Both the position numbers and the translations under genes were made by a program. This document shows positions 10,356 through 18,811 of a stretch of DNA of 64,000 bases, piece by piece. Under the pieces are notes generated by a model. It did not search any database, was not told where the DNA came from, and worked only from the letters and a program-made list of their open reading frames with translations. The first letter of the stretch is position 1. Each line of letters begins with the position of its first letter. The stretch spans positions 186,001 through 250,000 of the forward strand of contig JAFQMN010000001.1 in NCBI GenBank assembly GCA_017414435.1, given 5' to 3'. This DNA comes from Oscillospiraceae bacterium. Lineage in GTDB: Bacteria > Bacillota > Clostridia > Oscillospirales > Ruminococcaceae.

Positions 10356-10526
10356 ATGGCTTATAAAATAAACAACACATGTATAAATTGCGGAGCTTGT
10401 GCCAGCGCTTGCCCGGTCAGCGCAATTTCTCCGGGTGAGTTTATATATAGAATAGATCCGGATATTTGCGTTGGTTGCGGAGCTTGTGCTAGTGTATGCC
10501 CGGTTGGGGCACCTCAAGATTCATAA
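10356..10526 (+). CDS. 2x[4Fe-4S] ferredoxin
   Basis: Electron carrier of 56 residues, the classical clostridial ferredoxin length. Two near-duplicate motifs, C-I-N-C-G-A-C-A-S-A-C-P and C-V-G-C-G-A-C-A-S-V-C-P, supply eight Cys ligands for two [4Fe-4S] clusters. Start is the ATG at 10356 behind ATGGAGGT; a longer in-frame start upstream would include the ribosome-binding site and is rejected. Placement after nifJ fits a role as acceptor of PFOR electrons. It carries its own promoter. Confidence 0.96.
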   Translation: MAYKINNTCINCGACASACPVSAISPGEFIYRIDPDICVGCGACASVCPVGAPQDS

Positions 10527-10580
10527 GCAAAGAGCTTTAACATTTTTATTACTACTCAACTAAAATGTACGGGAGGCTAA

Positions 10581-11300
10581 ATGATGCCCTTGCGCAAAAT
10601 AATGATAATAGACGAAGATAAAAATTCTTCTGAGCTGCTTAAAGTTCATCTTGAGCGCGAAAACAATAGTGTATTAATTGTACCAGATCCTAAACAATGG
10701 CGCGAAAAGTTTGTTGCATCTAACATAGACCTAGTGATAACAGATGTTGTGTTTCAAAACACAGACGGCTGGCAGATGTGCAAAGATATTCGAGCACTTT
10801 CTAACTGCCCAATTATAATTTCTAGCTATAAAAACGATATTTTTGCCAAGGTTTTAGGTTTTGAACTAGGAGTAGACGATTATATTACCAAGCCTTTTGA
10901 TATAAAAGAATTTATCGCGCGCATCAAAGCGCAAATTCGGCGGTTTACTGTATACAATAATGTAAAGAGTACGCAAAAAAATAAAATAGATTTCGATAAT
11001 TTACATATAGATATGGATAGCTACGAACTAATAGTAAAATCCAAACGCATATCTTTGCCGCCAAAAGAGATGGAACTGCTGTTTTTATTAGCCAGCAACC
11101 CAAATAAAGTTTATTCTAGAAACCAGTTGCTAGATGAAGTTTGGGGCTTTGAATATTACGGTGATTCACGCACGGTGGATGTACATATTAAACGCTTGCG
11201 AGAAAAAATAGAAAACATATCAAATAAATGGTCTTTAAAAACAATTTGGGGAGTAGGCTATAAATTTGAGGTACCAGAACATACAAATTCAGCCAATTAA
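10581..11300 (+). CDS. OmpR/PhoB-family response regulator (orphan)
   Basis: Two-component regulator of 239 residues: receiver domain (about 4-120) followed by a winged-helix DNA-binding domain (about 140-232). The receiver has the acidic pair in I-D-E-D, the phospho-Asp at residue 55 in V-I-T-D-V, and the conserved Lys in I-T-K-P-F-D. The effector domain shows the usual E-L-L-x-x-V-W-G-F and S-R-T-V-D-V-H-I-K-R-L-R. No histidine kinase lies next to it. The htrA-type protease starts 18 bases downstream, so the pair may form an envelope-stress unit. This is inferred from context only. A GGGAGG precedes the start. Confidence 0.92.
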   Translation: MMPLRKIMIIDEDKNSSELLKVHLERENNSVLIVPDPKQWREKFVASNIDLVITDVVFQNTDGWQMCKDIRALSNCPIIISSYKNDIFAKVLGFELGVDDYITKPFDIKEFIARIKAQIRRFTVYNNVKSTQKNKIDFDNLHIDMDSYELIVKSKRISLPPKEMELLFLLASNPNKVYSRNQLLDEVWGFEYYGDSRTVDVHIKRLREKIENISNKWSLKTIWGVGYKFEVPEHTNSAN

Positions 11301-11318
11301 TTTAGGAGATGATATTTC

Positions 11319-12467
11319 TTGGAAGATTTAGAGGTTGAAATAAAAGGTGAGCAAAAGCCAGCCAATTTAGGATTTCGCGGATTCTTAATCACTTTGTTAA
11401 TTTTCTTTGTGCTAATGGGCTTTTCCACATCATACAGTAACTCTGTGGCTGAACAAAAAAGTGTTACTTCAACAACAAGTAAAACAACAAAAACATCAAT
11501 AACTAAAAGCACAACAACAAAATCAAAACTAACATCAATCCAGGTGGCAGAAAAAGTGTGCCCTTCTGTGGTGGGCATTTTAGTGCAGGGTAAAGTGGAG
11601 TTAGAATCAATATTTGGCACTTTAACACAAGATATTTCCGGCTCTGGTTCGGGTTTTGTGCTCAGCAAAGATGGCTATATTGCAACAAACGCTCACGTGG
11701 TTAAAGACGCAACTCAAATTGAAGTATTTTTAGAGAGCAATGCCAAATCTTCCTACCAGGCAGATATTGTTGCCCTAGATGAAGCCACAGATATTGCGGT
11801 AATTAAGCTTAAAGATGCACCAGATTTAACGCCGGTTTCTTTTGGTGATTCCAACACCATCTTGCGCGGAGAAAAAGTCTACGCAATTGGCAACCCGCTA
11901 GGGCTAACGTTTTATGGCTCCATTACAGAGGGGATTATTTCGGGGCTTAACCGCAGAGTTCCTTCTAAGGATGGACAATATGTATTTGACTATTATATTC
12001 AAACAGATGCTGCAATGGATCATGGTAATTCTGGCGGAGTGTTGGTTAACGAATACGGCGAGGTTTTAGGTATAGTTACTATGGGGTTTGGTTCCACAAG
12101 CACTCCTAAAATAGGGATTGCAATTCCAATTAACGAAGCACGTACAGTTATAAATGAGTTAATTAAGAATAAAAAAGTTACACGTTCCACATTGGGGGTT
12201 TCTTGCGCAGATATAAATGCCAGAATACAACAAATATATGGCATACCAGCTGGAGTAATGATCACAGAATTTACGGCAGATAGCAGTTTTAATAACACAG
12301 CGGTAGATAAAAACGATATTATCACGCAAATAGATTCTACAGAGATTTCATCAATATCTGAACTAAGAGGATTTTTAGCGCAAAAAAGCCCGGGCCGTCT
12401 TGTTACGGTAAAACTTTATAGACCAAGTACTCATAAATACTTCACAGTGCAAGTAACATTAAAGTAA
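11319..12467 (+). CDS. htrA: HtrA/DegP-type membrane-anchored serine protease
   Basis: Trypsin-like quality-control protease of 382 residues. One hydrophobic anchor near residues 22-42 is followed by a Thr/Ser/Lys-rich linker (about 46-72), the protease domain (about 75-275) and one PDZ domain (about 285-380). The triad is visible as His126 in N-A-H-V-V, Asp158 in D-I-A-V, and Ser238 in G-N-S-G-G. It would act on misfolded proteins outside the membrane. Start is TTG with TTAGGAGA upstream. It follows the response regulator closely and ends at a strong terminator. Confidence 0.95.
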   Translation: MEDLEVEIKGEQKPANLGFRGFLITLLIFFVLMGFSTSYSNSVAEQKSVTSTTSKTTKTSITKSTTTKSKLTSIQVAEKVCPSVVGILVQGKVELESIFGTLTQDISGSGSGFVLSKDGYIATNAHVVKDATQIEVFLESNAKSSYQADIVALDEATDIAVIKLKDAPDLTPVSFGDSNTILRGEKVYAIGNPLGLTFYGSITEGIISGLNRRVPSKDGQYVFDYYIQTDAAMDHGNSGGVLVNEYGEVLGIVTMGFGSTSTPKIGIAIPINEARTVINELIKNKKVTRSTLGVSCADINARIQQIYGIPAGVMITEFTADSSFNNTAVDKNDIITQIDSTEISSISELRGFLAQKSPGRLVTVKLYRPSTHKYFTVQVTLK

Positions 12468-12500
12468 AACAAATAACCCACATTTGTGGGCTATTTGTTT
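12468..12500 (+). terminator. Intrinsic terminator after htrA
   Basis: An AACAAATA-x-CCCAC arm pairs with GTGGG-x-TATTTGTT just past the htrA stop. A short frame that starts inside this hairpin is judged spurious. Confidence 0.8.
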
Positions 12501-12740
12501 ACAACAAGCAACACACGAAAACAGCTCAAAAAATACCCTAAAAGTATACTTTTCAACCCAAAAGCAACCGAAAATGTACAAGTTTTTCGCAATGTTAAAG
12601 CCATAAAAGCGCATAAGCAAAATGCACAAAGCATGCAATTAAAGGCTTTATTAAGCCAAAAATTACATACAAACAAACAAAAATCATAAAATCCCCTAAA
12701 TTTTTAAAAAACGCAAAAAATTAGAGTGAATTTAAGCATA
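12501..12740. other. AT-rich intergenic stretch, no gene seen
   Basis: Between the htrA terminator and the next hairpin I see no supportable gene. The open frame here starts within the terminator stem and lacks a ribosome-binding site. The sequence is low-complexity and rich in A. Confidence 0.5.
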
Positions 12741-12768
12741 AAAATCCCCCACTTTAAGAGGGGATTTT
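12741..12768. terminator. Hairpin AAAATCCCC/GGGGATTTT
   Basis: A perfect 9-bp stem with A and T runs at both ends resembles a bidirectional terminator. It abuts the first copy of the dispersed parS-containing repeat. Confidence 0.6.
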
Positions 12769-12946
12769 AATTAACTAAAATTCAAAAAAGTACAAGAAAC
12801 TTAAATTTACAGCTTTTAAATTAGAACATAGCTACACCCCGCGCAGCGGGGGCGTAGCTATTCTTAATTTTTAAAAGAGTGCAAGAAAAGTGAAGTTTGC
12901 GGCTTTGTTAAAGTATTTTTTTAATTTTGTTCCACGTGGAACAATT
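12769..12946 (+). repeat. Dispersed parS-bearing repeat, copy 1
   Basis: One of three related intergenic elements (others at 16966-17157 and 61878-62075). Each has the order: TTAAT(T/C)AACTAAA, a module containing TTCAAAAAAGTACAAGAAA and ending in ACAGC, a GC-rich hairpin (here 12828-12861, with CCCCGC and GCGGGG arms), a second diverged copy of the module ending in TTTGCGGC, a run of T, and a parS palindrome. It lies upstream of pnp. It has no coding potential. It may be a mobile or scaffold-type repeat; no transposase is seen. Confidence 0.85.
12928..12943. promoter_or_regulatory. parS-like site TGTTCCACGTGGAACA
   Basis: A perfect 16-bp palindrome matching the ParB-binding parS consensus (TGTTNCACGTGNAACA form; this version resembles that known from Pseudomonas). 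It is extended by one matching base on each side. It lies 30 bases upstream of the pnp -35 box. Confidence 0.8.
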
Positions 12947-12973
12947 GCCCCTAACTTTTTAAGGTTTTATTTT

Positions 12974-13002
12974 TTGACTTTTCTTACGGTATAGGTTATA
13001 AT
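12974..13002 (+). promoter_or_regulatory. Sigma-A-type promoter for pnp
   Basis: TTGACT, a 17-base spacer and TATAAT sit about 50 bases upstream of the pnp start. Confidence 0.8.
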
Positions 13003-13051
13003 GTATGTTGAGAACTTAAAAAGTACTTAATATTAAAAAAAGGTGAAGAAG

Positions 13052-15157
13052 ATGTTTAAAGAAAACAAAAAATTTAATATTCAATTTGCCGGCAGGCCGC
13101 TTACCATAGAGGTTGGAGATATTTGCGGCTTTGCAAACGGCTCGTGTTTGGTGCGGTATGGAGACACGGTGATAATGGCAAATGCAGTTGCGTCTAAGGA
13201 GCCAAGGCAGGGCATAGATTTCTTTCCGCTTTCTGTTGATTTTGAAGAGAAGCTTTACTCGGTGGGTAAGATACCGGGTTCATTTTTTAAAAGAGAAGGT
13301 AGGCCGTCTGAGAGTGCAATTTTAACCTCTAGGCTTATTGACCGAGGAATTAGACCACTGTTCCCGCACGATATGCGCAACGACGTTACAGTTACAATTA
13401 CCACACTTTCGGTAGATAAAGATTGCTTGCCAGAAGTAGCAGGAATTATTGGAGCTTCTGTTGCATTATCAATTTCCGATATCCCGTGGAATGGTCCTAT
13501 TGCCGGAGTGGTTTTAGGTTACGCAAATGGTCAAACAATCATAAACCCAACGCAGGAGCAGCGCGAATATTCAGAGATGTTCACTACGGTTTCTGGCAGT
13601 TTTAAAAAGATTGTTATGATTGAATCTGGTGCTAAAGAGATACCGGAAGATGTGATGCTTGCATCTATTATTGAAGGGCATAAAGAGATTAAAAAAATTA
13701 TTGAATTAATAAACCAAATCACAGAACAGGTGGGCAAGCCTAAATTTGCAATACAAAATGCAAACGGGCAGTTAACACCAGAAGTTGAGGAATTGTTACA
13801 ACGAATTAAAAATATAGCGAAGCCAAAACTTATGGTTGCATTAGATAAACCGGATAAAATAGCTAGAGATAACAACGTGCGGCAGGTTATTGCAGAGATA
13901 AAAGAAGATTTGGCGGATGAATATGAAGAAAACAAGCTTTTTGTTGATGAGTGTTTGTATAAACTGCAAAAAGAGATAGTGCGAGCCTGGCTTGTGGCGG
14001 GCAAACGTGTGGATGGCAGAAAGCAAGACGAAATGCGGCCTCTTTTTGCCGAGGTTGGAGTTTTACCGCGAGTACATGGCTCTGGGCTTTTTGGCCGTGG
14101 CCGAACACAAATATTAACTATTGCCACATTAGGGCTTGTTAAAGAAGCTCAGATGTTAGATGGCATTGACGATGATGAAAGTAAAACTTATATCCACCAC
14201 TATAATTTCCCCAGCTATTCAGTTGGTGAGACAAAACCCTCTAGGGGGCCCGGGCGGCGTGAGGTTGGGCATGGTGCGCTAGCTGAACGTGCGTTAGCTC
14301 CGGTTATCCCTTCTCCGGAGGAGTTCCCATATACTATCCGGCTAGTGTCGGAAGTGCTTTCTTCTAACGGCTCAACTTCTCAGGGTTCAGTTTGCGGTTC
14401 TACTTTAGCTTTAATGGATGCTGGGGTGCCGATAAAAGAACCGGTTGCAGGTATCTCTTGTGGGCTTATCTGTAACGGTGATGAGTTTATGACAATGGTA
14501 GATATTCAGGGCATTGAAGACTTTTTTGGCGATATGGACTTTAAAGTGGCCGGAACTAAAAATGGCATTACCGCCATCCAGGTGGATATTAAAACTGATG
14601 GCTTAAGCTACGATATTATTAAAGAAGCGTTCGAAAAGACCAGAAAGGCTAGATTGCATATATTAAACGAAGTAATTTTAAAAGCAATTGCAAAACCAAG
14701 AACAGATTTAAGTGAATTTGTGCCTAAGGTTTTAGTCACCAAAATTGATGTAAATAAAATTAGAGACGTTATTGGTGCAGGCGGCAAAGTAGTGCAAAAA
14801 ATTGTTGCAGATTACGATGTGGATGTTGATATAAAAGAAGACGGCACAATTTTTGTATCATCGATAGATATAGAAAATGTTAAACAGGCTATTGAATATA
14901 TCTCTTTAATTGTTTCTGAACCGGAAATTGGCCGAACTTATAAGGGTAAGATTGTAAAGCTTATGCCGTTTGGTGCTTTTGTAGAGATTTTGCCGGGCAA
15001 AGAGGGTCTTGTGCATATATCTAAATTTGCAAACAAAAGAGTAGAAAAGATAGAAAATGTGGCTAAAGAAGGCGAAGAGATCTGGGTTAAGCTTATAGGT
15101 ATTGACGACCAAGGCAAGCTGATACTTTCTAAAAAAGATGCAGTTGTGTTAAATTAA
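13052..15157 (+). CDS. pnp: Polyribonucleotide nucleotidyltransferase (PNPase)
   Basis: Phosphorolytic 3'-to-5' exoribonuclease of RNA turnover, 701 residues. Domains in order: RNase PH 1 (about 5-140), alpha-helical linker, RNase PH 2 (about 315-545, with F-P-S-Y-S-V-G-E), KH (about 555-615, with I-G-A-G-G-K-V-V-Q-K-I) and S1 (about 625-695, with M-P-F-G-A-F-V-E and G-L-V-H-I-S). A GTG at 13043 is also possible, but AGGTG lies right there and serves better as the ribosome-binding site for the ATG at 13052. A clear promoter and a parS site precede it. Confidence 0.96.
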   Translation: MFKENKKFNIQFAGRPLTIEVGDICGFANGSCLVRYGDTVIMANAVASKEPRQGIDFFPLSVDFEEKLYSVGKIPGSFFKREGRPSESAILTSRLIDRGIRPLFPHDMRNDVTVTITTLSVDKDCLPEVAGIIGASVALSISDIPWNGPIAGVVLGYANGQTIINPTQEQREYSEMFTTVSGSFKKIVMIESGAKEIPEDVMLASIIEGHKEIKKIIELINQITEQVGKPKFAIQNANGQLTPEVEELLQRIKNIAKPKLMVALDKPDKIARDNNVRQVIAEIKEDLADEYEENKLFVDECLYKLQKEIVRAWLVAGKRVDGRKQDEMRPLFAEVGVLPRVHGSGLFGRGRTQILTIATLGLVKEAQMLDGIDDDESKTYIHHYNFPSYSVGETKPSRGPGRREVGHGALAERALAPVIPSPEEFPYTIRLVSEVLSSNGSTSQGSVCGSTLALMDAGVPIKEPVAGISCGLICNGDEFMTMVDIQGIEDFFGDMDFKVAGTKNGITAIQVDIKTDGLSYDIIKEAFEKTRKARLHILNEVILKAIAKPRTDLSEFVPKVLVTKIDVNKIRDVIGAGGKVVQKIVADYDVDVDIKEDGTIFVSSIDIENVKQAIEYISLIVSEPEIGRTYKGKIVKLMPFGAFVEILPGKEGLVHISKFANKRVEKIENVAKEGEEIWVKLIGIDDQGKLILSKKDAVVLN

Positions 15158-15192
15158 TTTGGGAAGATTAAGAGGGAAAGAGGCTTTCGGCA

Positions 15193-16386
15193 ATGAATCA
15201 GGTGGAATTAAAAAGAGCTTGGGCAGAAATAAATTTAGATGGTCTTGCTTATAATCTGCAGCAGATAAAAGAGATAGTTGGCAATAAAACAAAGGTTATG
15301 GGTGTTATTAAAGCAGATGCTTATGGCCATGGCGATATTTTAATTGCAAAACAGCTTGCAGAATCTGGTGTTGATTGGCTGGGAGTTTCTAACCTTGTGG
15401 AGGCTTTGGGTGTAAGAACCAGTGGAATTACTACACCTATTTTAATCTTCGGTCCTACTCCTGCTAAATTTGTTAGCTTACTAGCAAAGAATAATATTTC
15501 ACAAATTGTTCATTCGCTTGAGTATGCTAGAGAGCTCTCTAAAGCAGCACAAGAACTAAACATAAAAATCAAATGCCAGGTTAAAATAGAAACCGGCATG
15601 AATCGTTTAGGCTTTGGTGCATTAACAGAACCTGAACATAAAAACTTGCTGGAAGTTTATTCTCTGCCAAACCTAGAGTTTGAAGGAATTTTTACCCATT
15701 TATCTTCAGCAGATCAAATAACACAGGAGGCAATTGATTACACAAATAATCAGTTTAAAATATTTATAACAGTATGTGATTTTTTAAAAGGTAAGGGTAT
15801 TAATGTAGGGCTACGGCACTGCTGTAATTCATCGGGCATGGTTAATTTTAAACACATGCATTTAGATATGGTGCGGCCTGGAATTATACTTTATGGCTTG
15901 CCAGAAAAACAGTGGGACGGCGGCAGAACATGGGTTCCGGTTATGACACTCAAATCAGTTATCACGTCAATAAAATCATTGCCGGCTGATCAGTTTGTTA
16001 GCTACGAAAGAACGTATAAAACTACAAAACAAACAAAAGTTGGAGTAGTCTCTATTGGTTATGCAGATGGCTTAAGGCGCAATCTTTCTAACTGTGCAAA
16101 GGTGCTATGCAAGGGGGAGCTTGTGCCGATAATTGGCAATATTTGTATGGACCAGATGATGATAGATTTAACAGATTGTAAAAATGTAAGCGTAGGCGAT
16201 GAAGTGACTATTTTTGGCGATCATGATGTCTGCAATGCTAATGTTTTGGCAAAAGAGGCAGGAACAATTAACTGCGAAGTGGTTTGCGAAGTAGGTAGGC
16301 GGGTGCCAAGAGTTTATTTTAAAAATGGTTTAGAATATAAGTTTATAGATTATTGTGAAGTATTTTCTAATAGTGTGAACAAATAA
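15193..16386 (+). CDS. alr: Alanine racemase
   Basis: PLP enzyme making D-alanine for peptidoglycan, 397 residues. The PLP-binding Lys is residue 40 in V-I-K-A-D-A-Y-G-H-G. The catalytic Tyr region reads V-S-Y-E-R-T-Y, and the C-terminal beta-domain has V-S-I-G-Y-A-D-G and G-N-I-C-M-D-Q. It starts with ATG 35 bases after pnp, so read-through is likely. With the D,D-carboxypeptidase and the mur/fts genes it shows that a peptidoglycan wall is maintained. Confidence 0.96.
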   Translation: MNQVELKRAWAEINLDGLAYNLQQIKEIVGNKTKVMGVIKADAYGHGDILIAKQLAESGVDWLGVSNLVEALGVRTSGITTPILIFGPTPAKFVSLLAKNNISQIVHSLEYARELSKAAQELNIKIKCQVKIETGMNRLGFGALTEPEHKNLLEVYSLPNLEFEGIFTHLSSADQITQEAIDYTNNQFKIFITVCDFLKGKGINVGLRHCCNSSGMVNFKHMHLDMVRPGIILYGLPEKQWDGGRTWVPVMTLKSVITSIKSLPADQFVSYERTYKTTKQTKVGVVSIGYADGLRRNLSNCAKVLCKGELVPIIGNICMDQMMIDLTDCKNVSVGDEVTIFGDHDVCNANVLAKEAGTINCEVVCEVGRRVPRVYFKNGLEYKFIDYCEVFSNSVNK

Positions 16387-16409
16387 AGTCGAATTAAAAA
16401 TTTAAAAGC

Positions 16410-16438
16410 TTGACTTTTAAATTTTGTTATTATATAAT
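16410..16438 (+). promoter_or_regulatory. Sigma-A-type promoter for zinc-ribbon gene
   Basis: TTGACT, a 17-base spacer and TATAAT, followed by a leader of about 130 bases before the ATG. Confidence 0.75.
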
Positions 16439-16572
16439 AAACATAAGTAAAGTTAAATTTATGGGCTTTACTTAGCAGGCCCCAAACTCAATAGGCGTGT
16501 AGTTTGTTTTTAAGATTACGTTGCGGATTCTGTTGGCGGGCAAATTTTATCAAATATAGGAGAGATGTTTTT

Positions 16573-16851
16573 ATGTACGAAGACAAAACATTAGTATGCA
16601 AAGATTGCGGAGCTGAATTTGTATTTACAGCAGGTGAGCAAGAGTTCTTTGCAGAGAAAGGATTTGTTAACGAGCCACAGAGATGCAAAGCATGCCGTGA
16701 CGCTAAAAAGAGGAACAATAACGCAAGAAGAGAAATGTATGTTGCTGCTTGCGCTGCTTGTGGAGCAGAAGCTAGAGTTCCTTTTAAGCCAAGCGAGGGG
16801 CGCCCTGTTTATTGCAGCGAATGCTTTTCTAAAAGAAACGAAGAAAACTAA
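16573..16851 (+). CDS. Small zinc-ribbon protein (CxxC-x17-CxxC type)
   Basis: Small protein of 92 residues. The N-terminal half fits the probable zinc-ribbon family that typically reads D-K-T-L-x-C-K-D-C-G, then G-E-Q-E-F-F-A-E-K-G-F and C-K-A-C-R. A second pair of Cys motifs, C-A-A-C-G and C-S-E-C-F, would bind a further zinc. Its function is not known; these proteins are common in Clostridia. The ATG at 16573 is chosen because TATAGGAGAG lies upstream; longer in-frame starts have no ribosome-binding site. A good promoter and terminator make it a single-gene transcript. Confidence 0.85.
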   Translation: MYEDKTLVCKDCGAEFVFTAGEQEFFAEKGFVNEPQRCKACRDAKKRNNNARREMYVAACAACGAEARVPFKPSEGRPVYCSECFSKRNEEN

Positions 16852-16872
16852 TTTTTGAATTTAGTTAATAAC

Positions 16873-16906
16873 AAAAAAGCCGGCTTGCAAATAAGCTGGC
16901 TTTTTT
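16873..16906 (+). terminator. Intrinsic terminator after zinc-ribbon gene
   Basis: AAAAAAGCC-GGCTT arm pairs with AAGC-TGGCTTTTTT, followed by a T run. Confidence 0.85.
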
Positions 16907-16965
16907 ATTTGTTTGCAATCTAACTTTTTTCAAAAGATAAAAACTCTTTGATTTGCAGAGAATAG

Positions 16966-17157
16966 TTAATCAACTAAAATTCAAAAAAGTGCAAGAAGCT
17001 TGAATTTACAGCCTTTAAATTAAGAATAGCCATACCCCCCCGCACAGCGGGGAGATATTGTTAATTTTTCAAAAAAGTACAAAAAAAGTGAGGTTTGCGG
17101 CTTTATTAAAACCTTTTTTTAATTTTGTTCCACGTGGAACAAATGTTGAAAACTTTT
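16966..17157 (+). repeat. Dispersed parS-bearing repeat, copy 2
   Basis: Same architecture as copy 1, with two AAAAAAGT(G/A)CAA modules around a CCCCGC-ACA-GCGGGG hairpin (17038-17052), a T run and a parS site. It shares AATGTTGAAAACTTTT after parS with copy 3. It lies between the zinc-ribbon gene and the convergent D,D-carboxypeptidase gene. Confidence 0.85.
17126..17141. promoter_or_regulatory. parS-like site TGTTCCACGTGGAACA
   Basis: Identical 16-bp palindrome to that at 12928, 4.2 kb away. Confidence 0.8.
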
Positions 17158-17167
17158 TTGTGCGTAA

Positions 17168-17194
17168 AAGTTCCCCGGCATTGCTGGGGAACTT
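17168..17194 (-). terminator. Terminator of the reverse-strand carboxypeptidase gene
   Basis: AAGTTCCCC pairs with GGGGAACTT. On the minus strand the stem is followed by TTTTACG. Confidence 0.7.
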
Positions 17195-17221
17195 GGTGTT
17201 AATTTATGAAAAAACAATACT

Positions 17222-18016
17222 TTAAATCTGTTTAATTTTAGAAAAATATTCCTCTAAACAAAGCCCGGAATCTGTGATTTCTTGAGCTTTATCTCCAACA
17301 AATCTAAAATGCCAGGGCTCATAGTTCACGTGTGTAATATCTTTTTTATTTTTAGGGTAGCGCAATATAAAACCGTATTTGGGTGAATTTTTATAAAGCC
17401 AGGCAAATGCGTTGGTAGTCTCAAAATCATCATCTAAAGTTCTGTGACTAGGCGCAACAATATCTAATGCAAGCCCGGTGTGATGTTCGCTGCAACCGGG
17501 TTTGGCAACCCAAGAGGCGGCTTCTTCTATAGCTTGCTCTTTAGAAAGGCCACGGTTTAATTGTTCGTCTACCTTATTATTAAAGAGTTTTGTTTGATAA
17601 TCAACCGAACGAAATGCTGAGCAGATGTATAATTCCACACCGTCTGCTTTAGCCGCAGAAAGCATTTGCTCTAGCTGTGGATAAATACGTTCATCCACCT
17701 TCAGCTGTGGTCCGTAACCTTCTGGAGTGTTAACAAGTTTTAAATTATCTATAAATTCTTGCGTAACAGGATGATCGTAGTTCACTAAAATGTATTGCCA
17801 GCTAGAGAGGTCAATTTGCTCAGGTTGTGAACTTGTGATGTTTTTTGTGTTTATTACAGGCGGTTGTAAATTTGCAGGTTTAGAAGAAACAGACTTAACA
17901 AGAAAATTGCGTTTAAAGAGTATGTATAGCATAAGACCGCTTAAGGTTAAGCCAATAAGTTTAATTAATAACGAAGAGAGCTTATTTAAAGTTAACGAAC
18001 GAGATTTTGTTACCAT
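17222..18016 (-). CDS. D-alanyl-D-alanine carboxypeptidase, peptidase M15B (VanY/LdcB type)
   Basis: Membrane-anchored zinc carboxypeptidase of 264 residues that trims peptidoglycan stem peptides. One anchor helix lies near residues 15-35, a linker follows, and the catalytic domain covers about 90-255. Visible M15 motifs are S-A-F-R-S-V-D-Y-Q, the metal-binding S-E-H-H-T-G-L-A-L-D-I, and the final metal His in E-P-W-H-F-R. The ATG at 18016 is chosen over an upstream in-frame start because AAAGGAG sits nine bases before it. It is one of only three reverse-strand genes in the window and has its own terminator. Confidence 0.88.
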   Translation of the reverse strand: MVTKSRSLTLNKLSSLLIKLIGLTLSGLMLYILFKRNFLVKSVSSKPANLQPPVINTKNITSSQPEQIDLSSWQYILVNYDHPVTQEFIDNLKLVNTPEGYGPQLKVDERIYPQLEQMLSAAKADGVELYICSAFRSVDYQTKLFNNKVDEQLNRGLSKEQAIEEAASWVAKPGCSEHHTGLALDIVAPSHRTLDDDFETTNAFAWLYKNSPKYGFILRYPKNKKDITHVNYEPWHFRFVGDKAQEITDSGLCLEEYFSKIKQI

Positions 18017-18153
18017 AATCTGCAACTCCTTTATAATGTGGTTTAATTTTATGTTAATTTTAGCATATATTTTTATTATAATCAAATATTTAATTATTTG
18101 TTAAAAAAAGGACTTGCCAAGACACGAAGTGTTGTGTTAAAATAAATAAAGAA

Positions 18154-18228
18154 GCCCCCATAGTTAAAGGGATATAACTTTCCCCTCCTAAGGGAAGATT
18201 ACAGGTTCGAGTCCTGTTGGGGGTGCCA
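18154..18228 (+). tRNA. tRNA-Arg (anticodon CCT)
   Basis: Full cloverleaf of 75 nt with an encoded CCA. The acceptor GCCCCCA pairs with TGGGGGT (one G-T pair). The anticodon stem TTCCC/GGGAA encloses CTCCTAA, giving anticodon CCT for AGG codons. The T-arm is ACAGG-TTCGAGT-CCTGT. Confidence 0.95.
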
Positions 18229-18272
18229 AGCTTTATTATTTTGGCATTTGATGCAGATATTGAATTTTGGGG

Positions 18273-18301
18273 TTGCTTTATTATAAGTTTTGTGGTAGTA
18301 T
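18273..18301 (+). promoter_or_regulatory. Putative promoter for DUF1292 gene
   Basis: TTGCTT, 17 bases, TAGTAT, about 40 bases before the GTG start. Confidence 0.5.
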
Positions 18302-18342
18302 ATTTTTATTAAAAAGTTTTAATAACACGAAAGGATGATAGT

Positions 18343-18732
18343 GTGGAAGAGAATAAAAAAGAAGAATTTAACGAAGAAGAATCTGATTTGGTTGTGTTTG
18401 TGGACGAAAACGGGAAAGAATACGAATTTGAAATTATTGACGAACTTAAAGAAGACGGTATTCAATATCTTGCTATGCTTTCTACCGAAGAAGCACAAGA
18501 CAACGACGAAGAAGCTCCAGATTCCGATGAGTTAGTTGTTGCTAAAGTAATTGAAGAAAACGGCGAAGAAACATTAGTTTTGCTTGAAGATGAAGAGGAA
18601 TTTGATAAAATATCTAAATTATTTACAGAAAGGCTTTCGGAATTCTTTGATTTTGTAGATGAAGATGAAGACGCAGAGAATCACTGTTGTTCAGAAGAAG
18701 GCTGCGAAGGCTGTTCTGGTTGCGGAGACTAA
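18343..18732 (+). CDS. DUF1292-family acidic protein with Cys-rich tail
   Basis: Very acidic protein of 129 residues. The core pattern V-V-F-V-D-E-N-G-K-E-Y-E-F-E-I-I-D followed by Y-L-A-M-L and an acidic spacer, then V-A-K-V-I-E-E-N-G-E-E-T-L, is that of the DUF1292 family of Bacillota, whose function is unknown. Start is GTG behind GAAAGGATGAT. Unlike the core, the last 16 residues are Cys-rich (C-C-S-E-E-G-C-E-G-C-S-G-C-G), a possible metal site. A similar tail is found on the YlbF-family protein at 29120. Confidence 0.8.
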   Translation: MEENKKEEFNEEESDLVVFVDENGKEYEFEIIDELKEDGIQYLAMLSTEEAQDNDEEAPDSDELVVAKVIEENGEETLVLLEDEEEFDKISKLFTERLSEFFDFVDEDEDAENHCCSEEGCEGCSGCGD

Positions 18733-18811
18733 CGAGCACATATTATTTTGAATTAACAAGGTTGTGTAATCCAACTTAATTGTAGCTTTAAAAGAGAGGT
18801 GGAAGGAAACC

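Noticed and set aside
12486-12689. 67-codon frame after htrA
   Set aside because: It starts inside the htrA terminator with a GTG, has no ribosome-binding site, and is low-complexity.
12928-12943. Operator of pnp rather than parS
   Set aside because: The same palindrome occurs ahead of rpsL and between convergent genes, so a pnp-specific operator is unlikely.
13531-14127. Reverse-strand 198-codon frame within pnp
   Set aside because: It is a shadow of the pnp coding frame with Ser/Ile-rich content and no ribosome-binding site.
16619-16858. Second frame overlapping the zinc-ribbon gene
   Set aside because: It is a shadow of the real gene with no family features and no ribosome-binding site.
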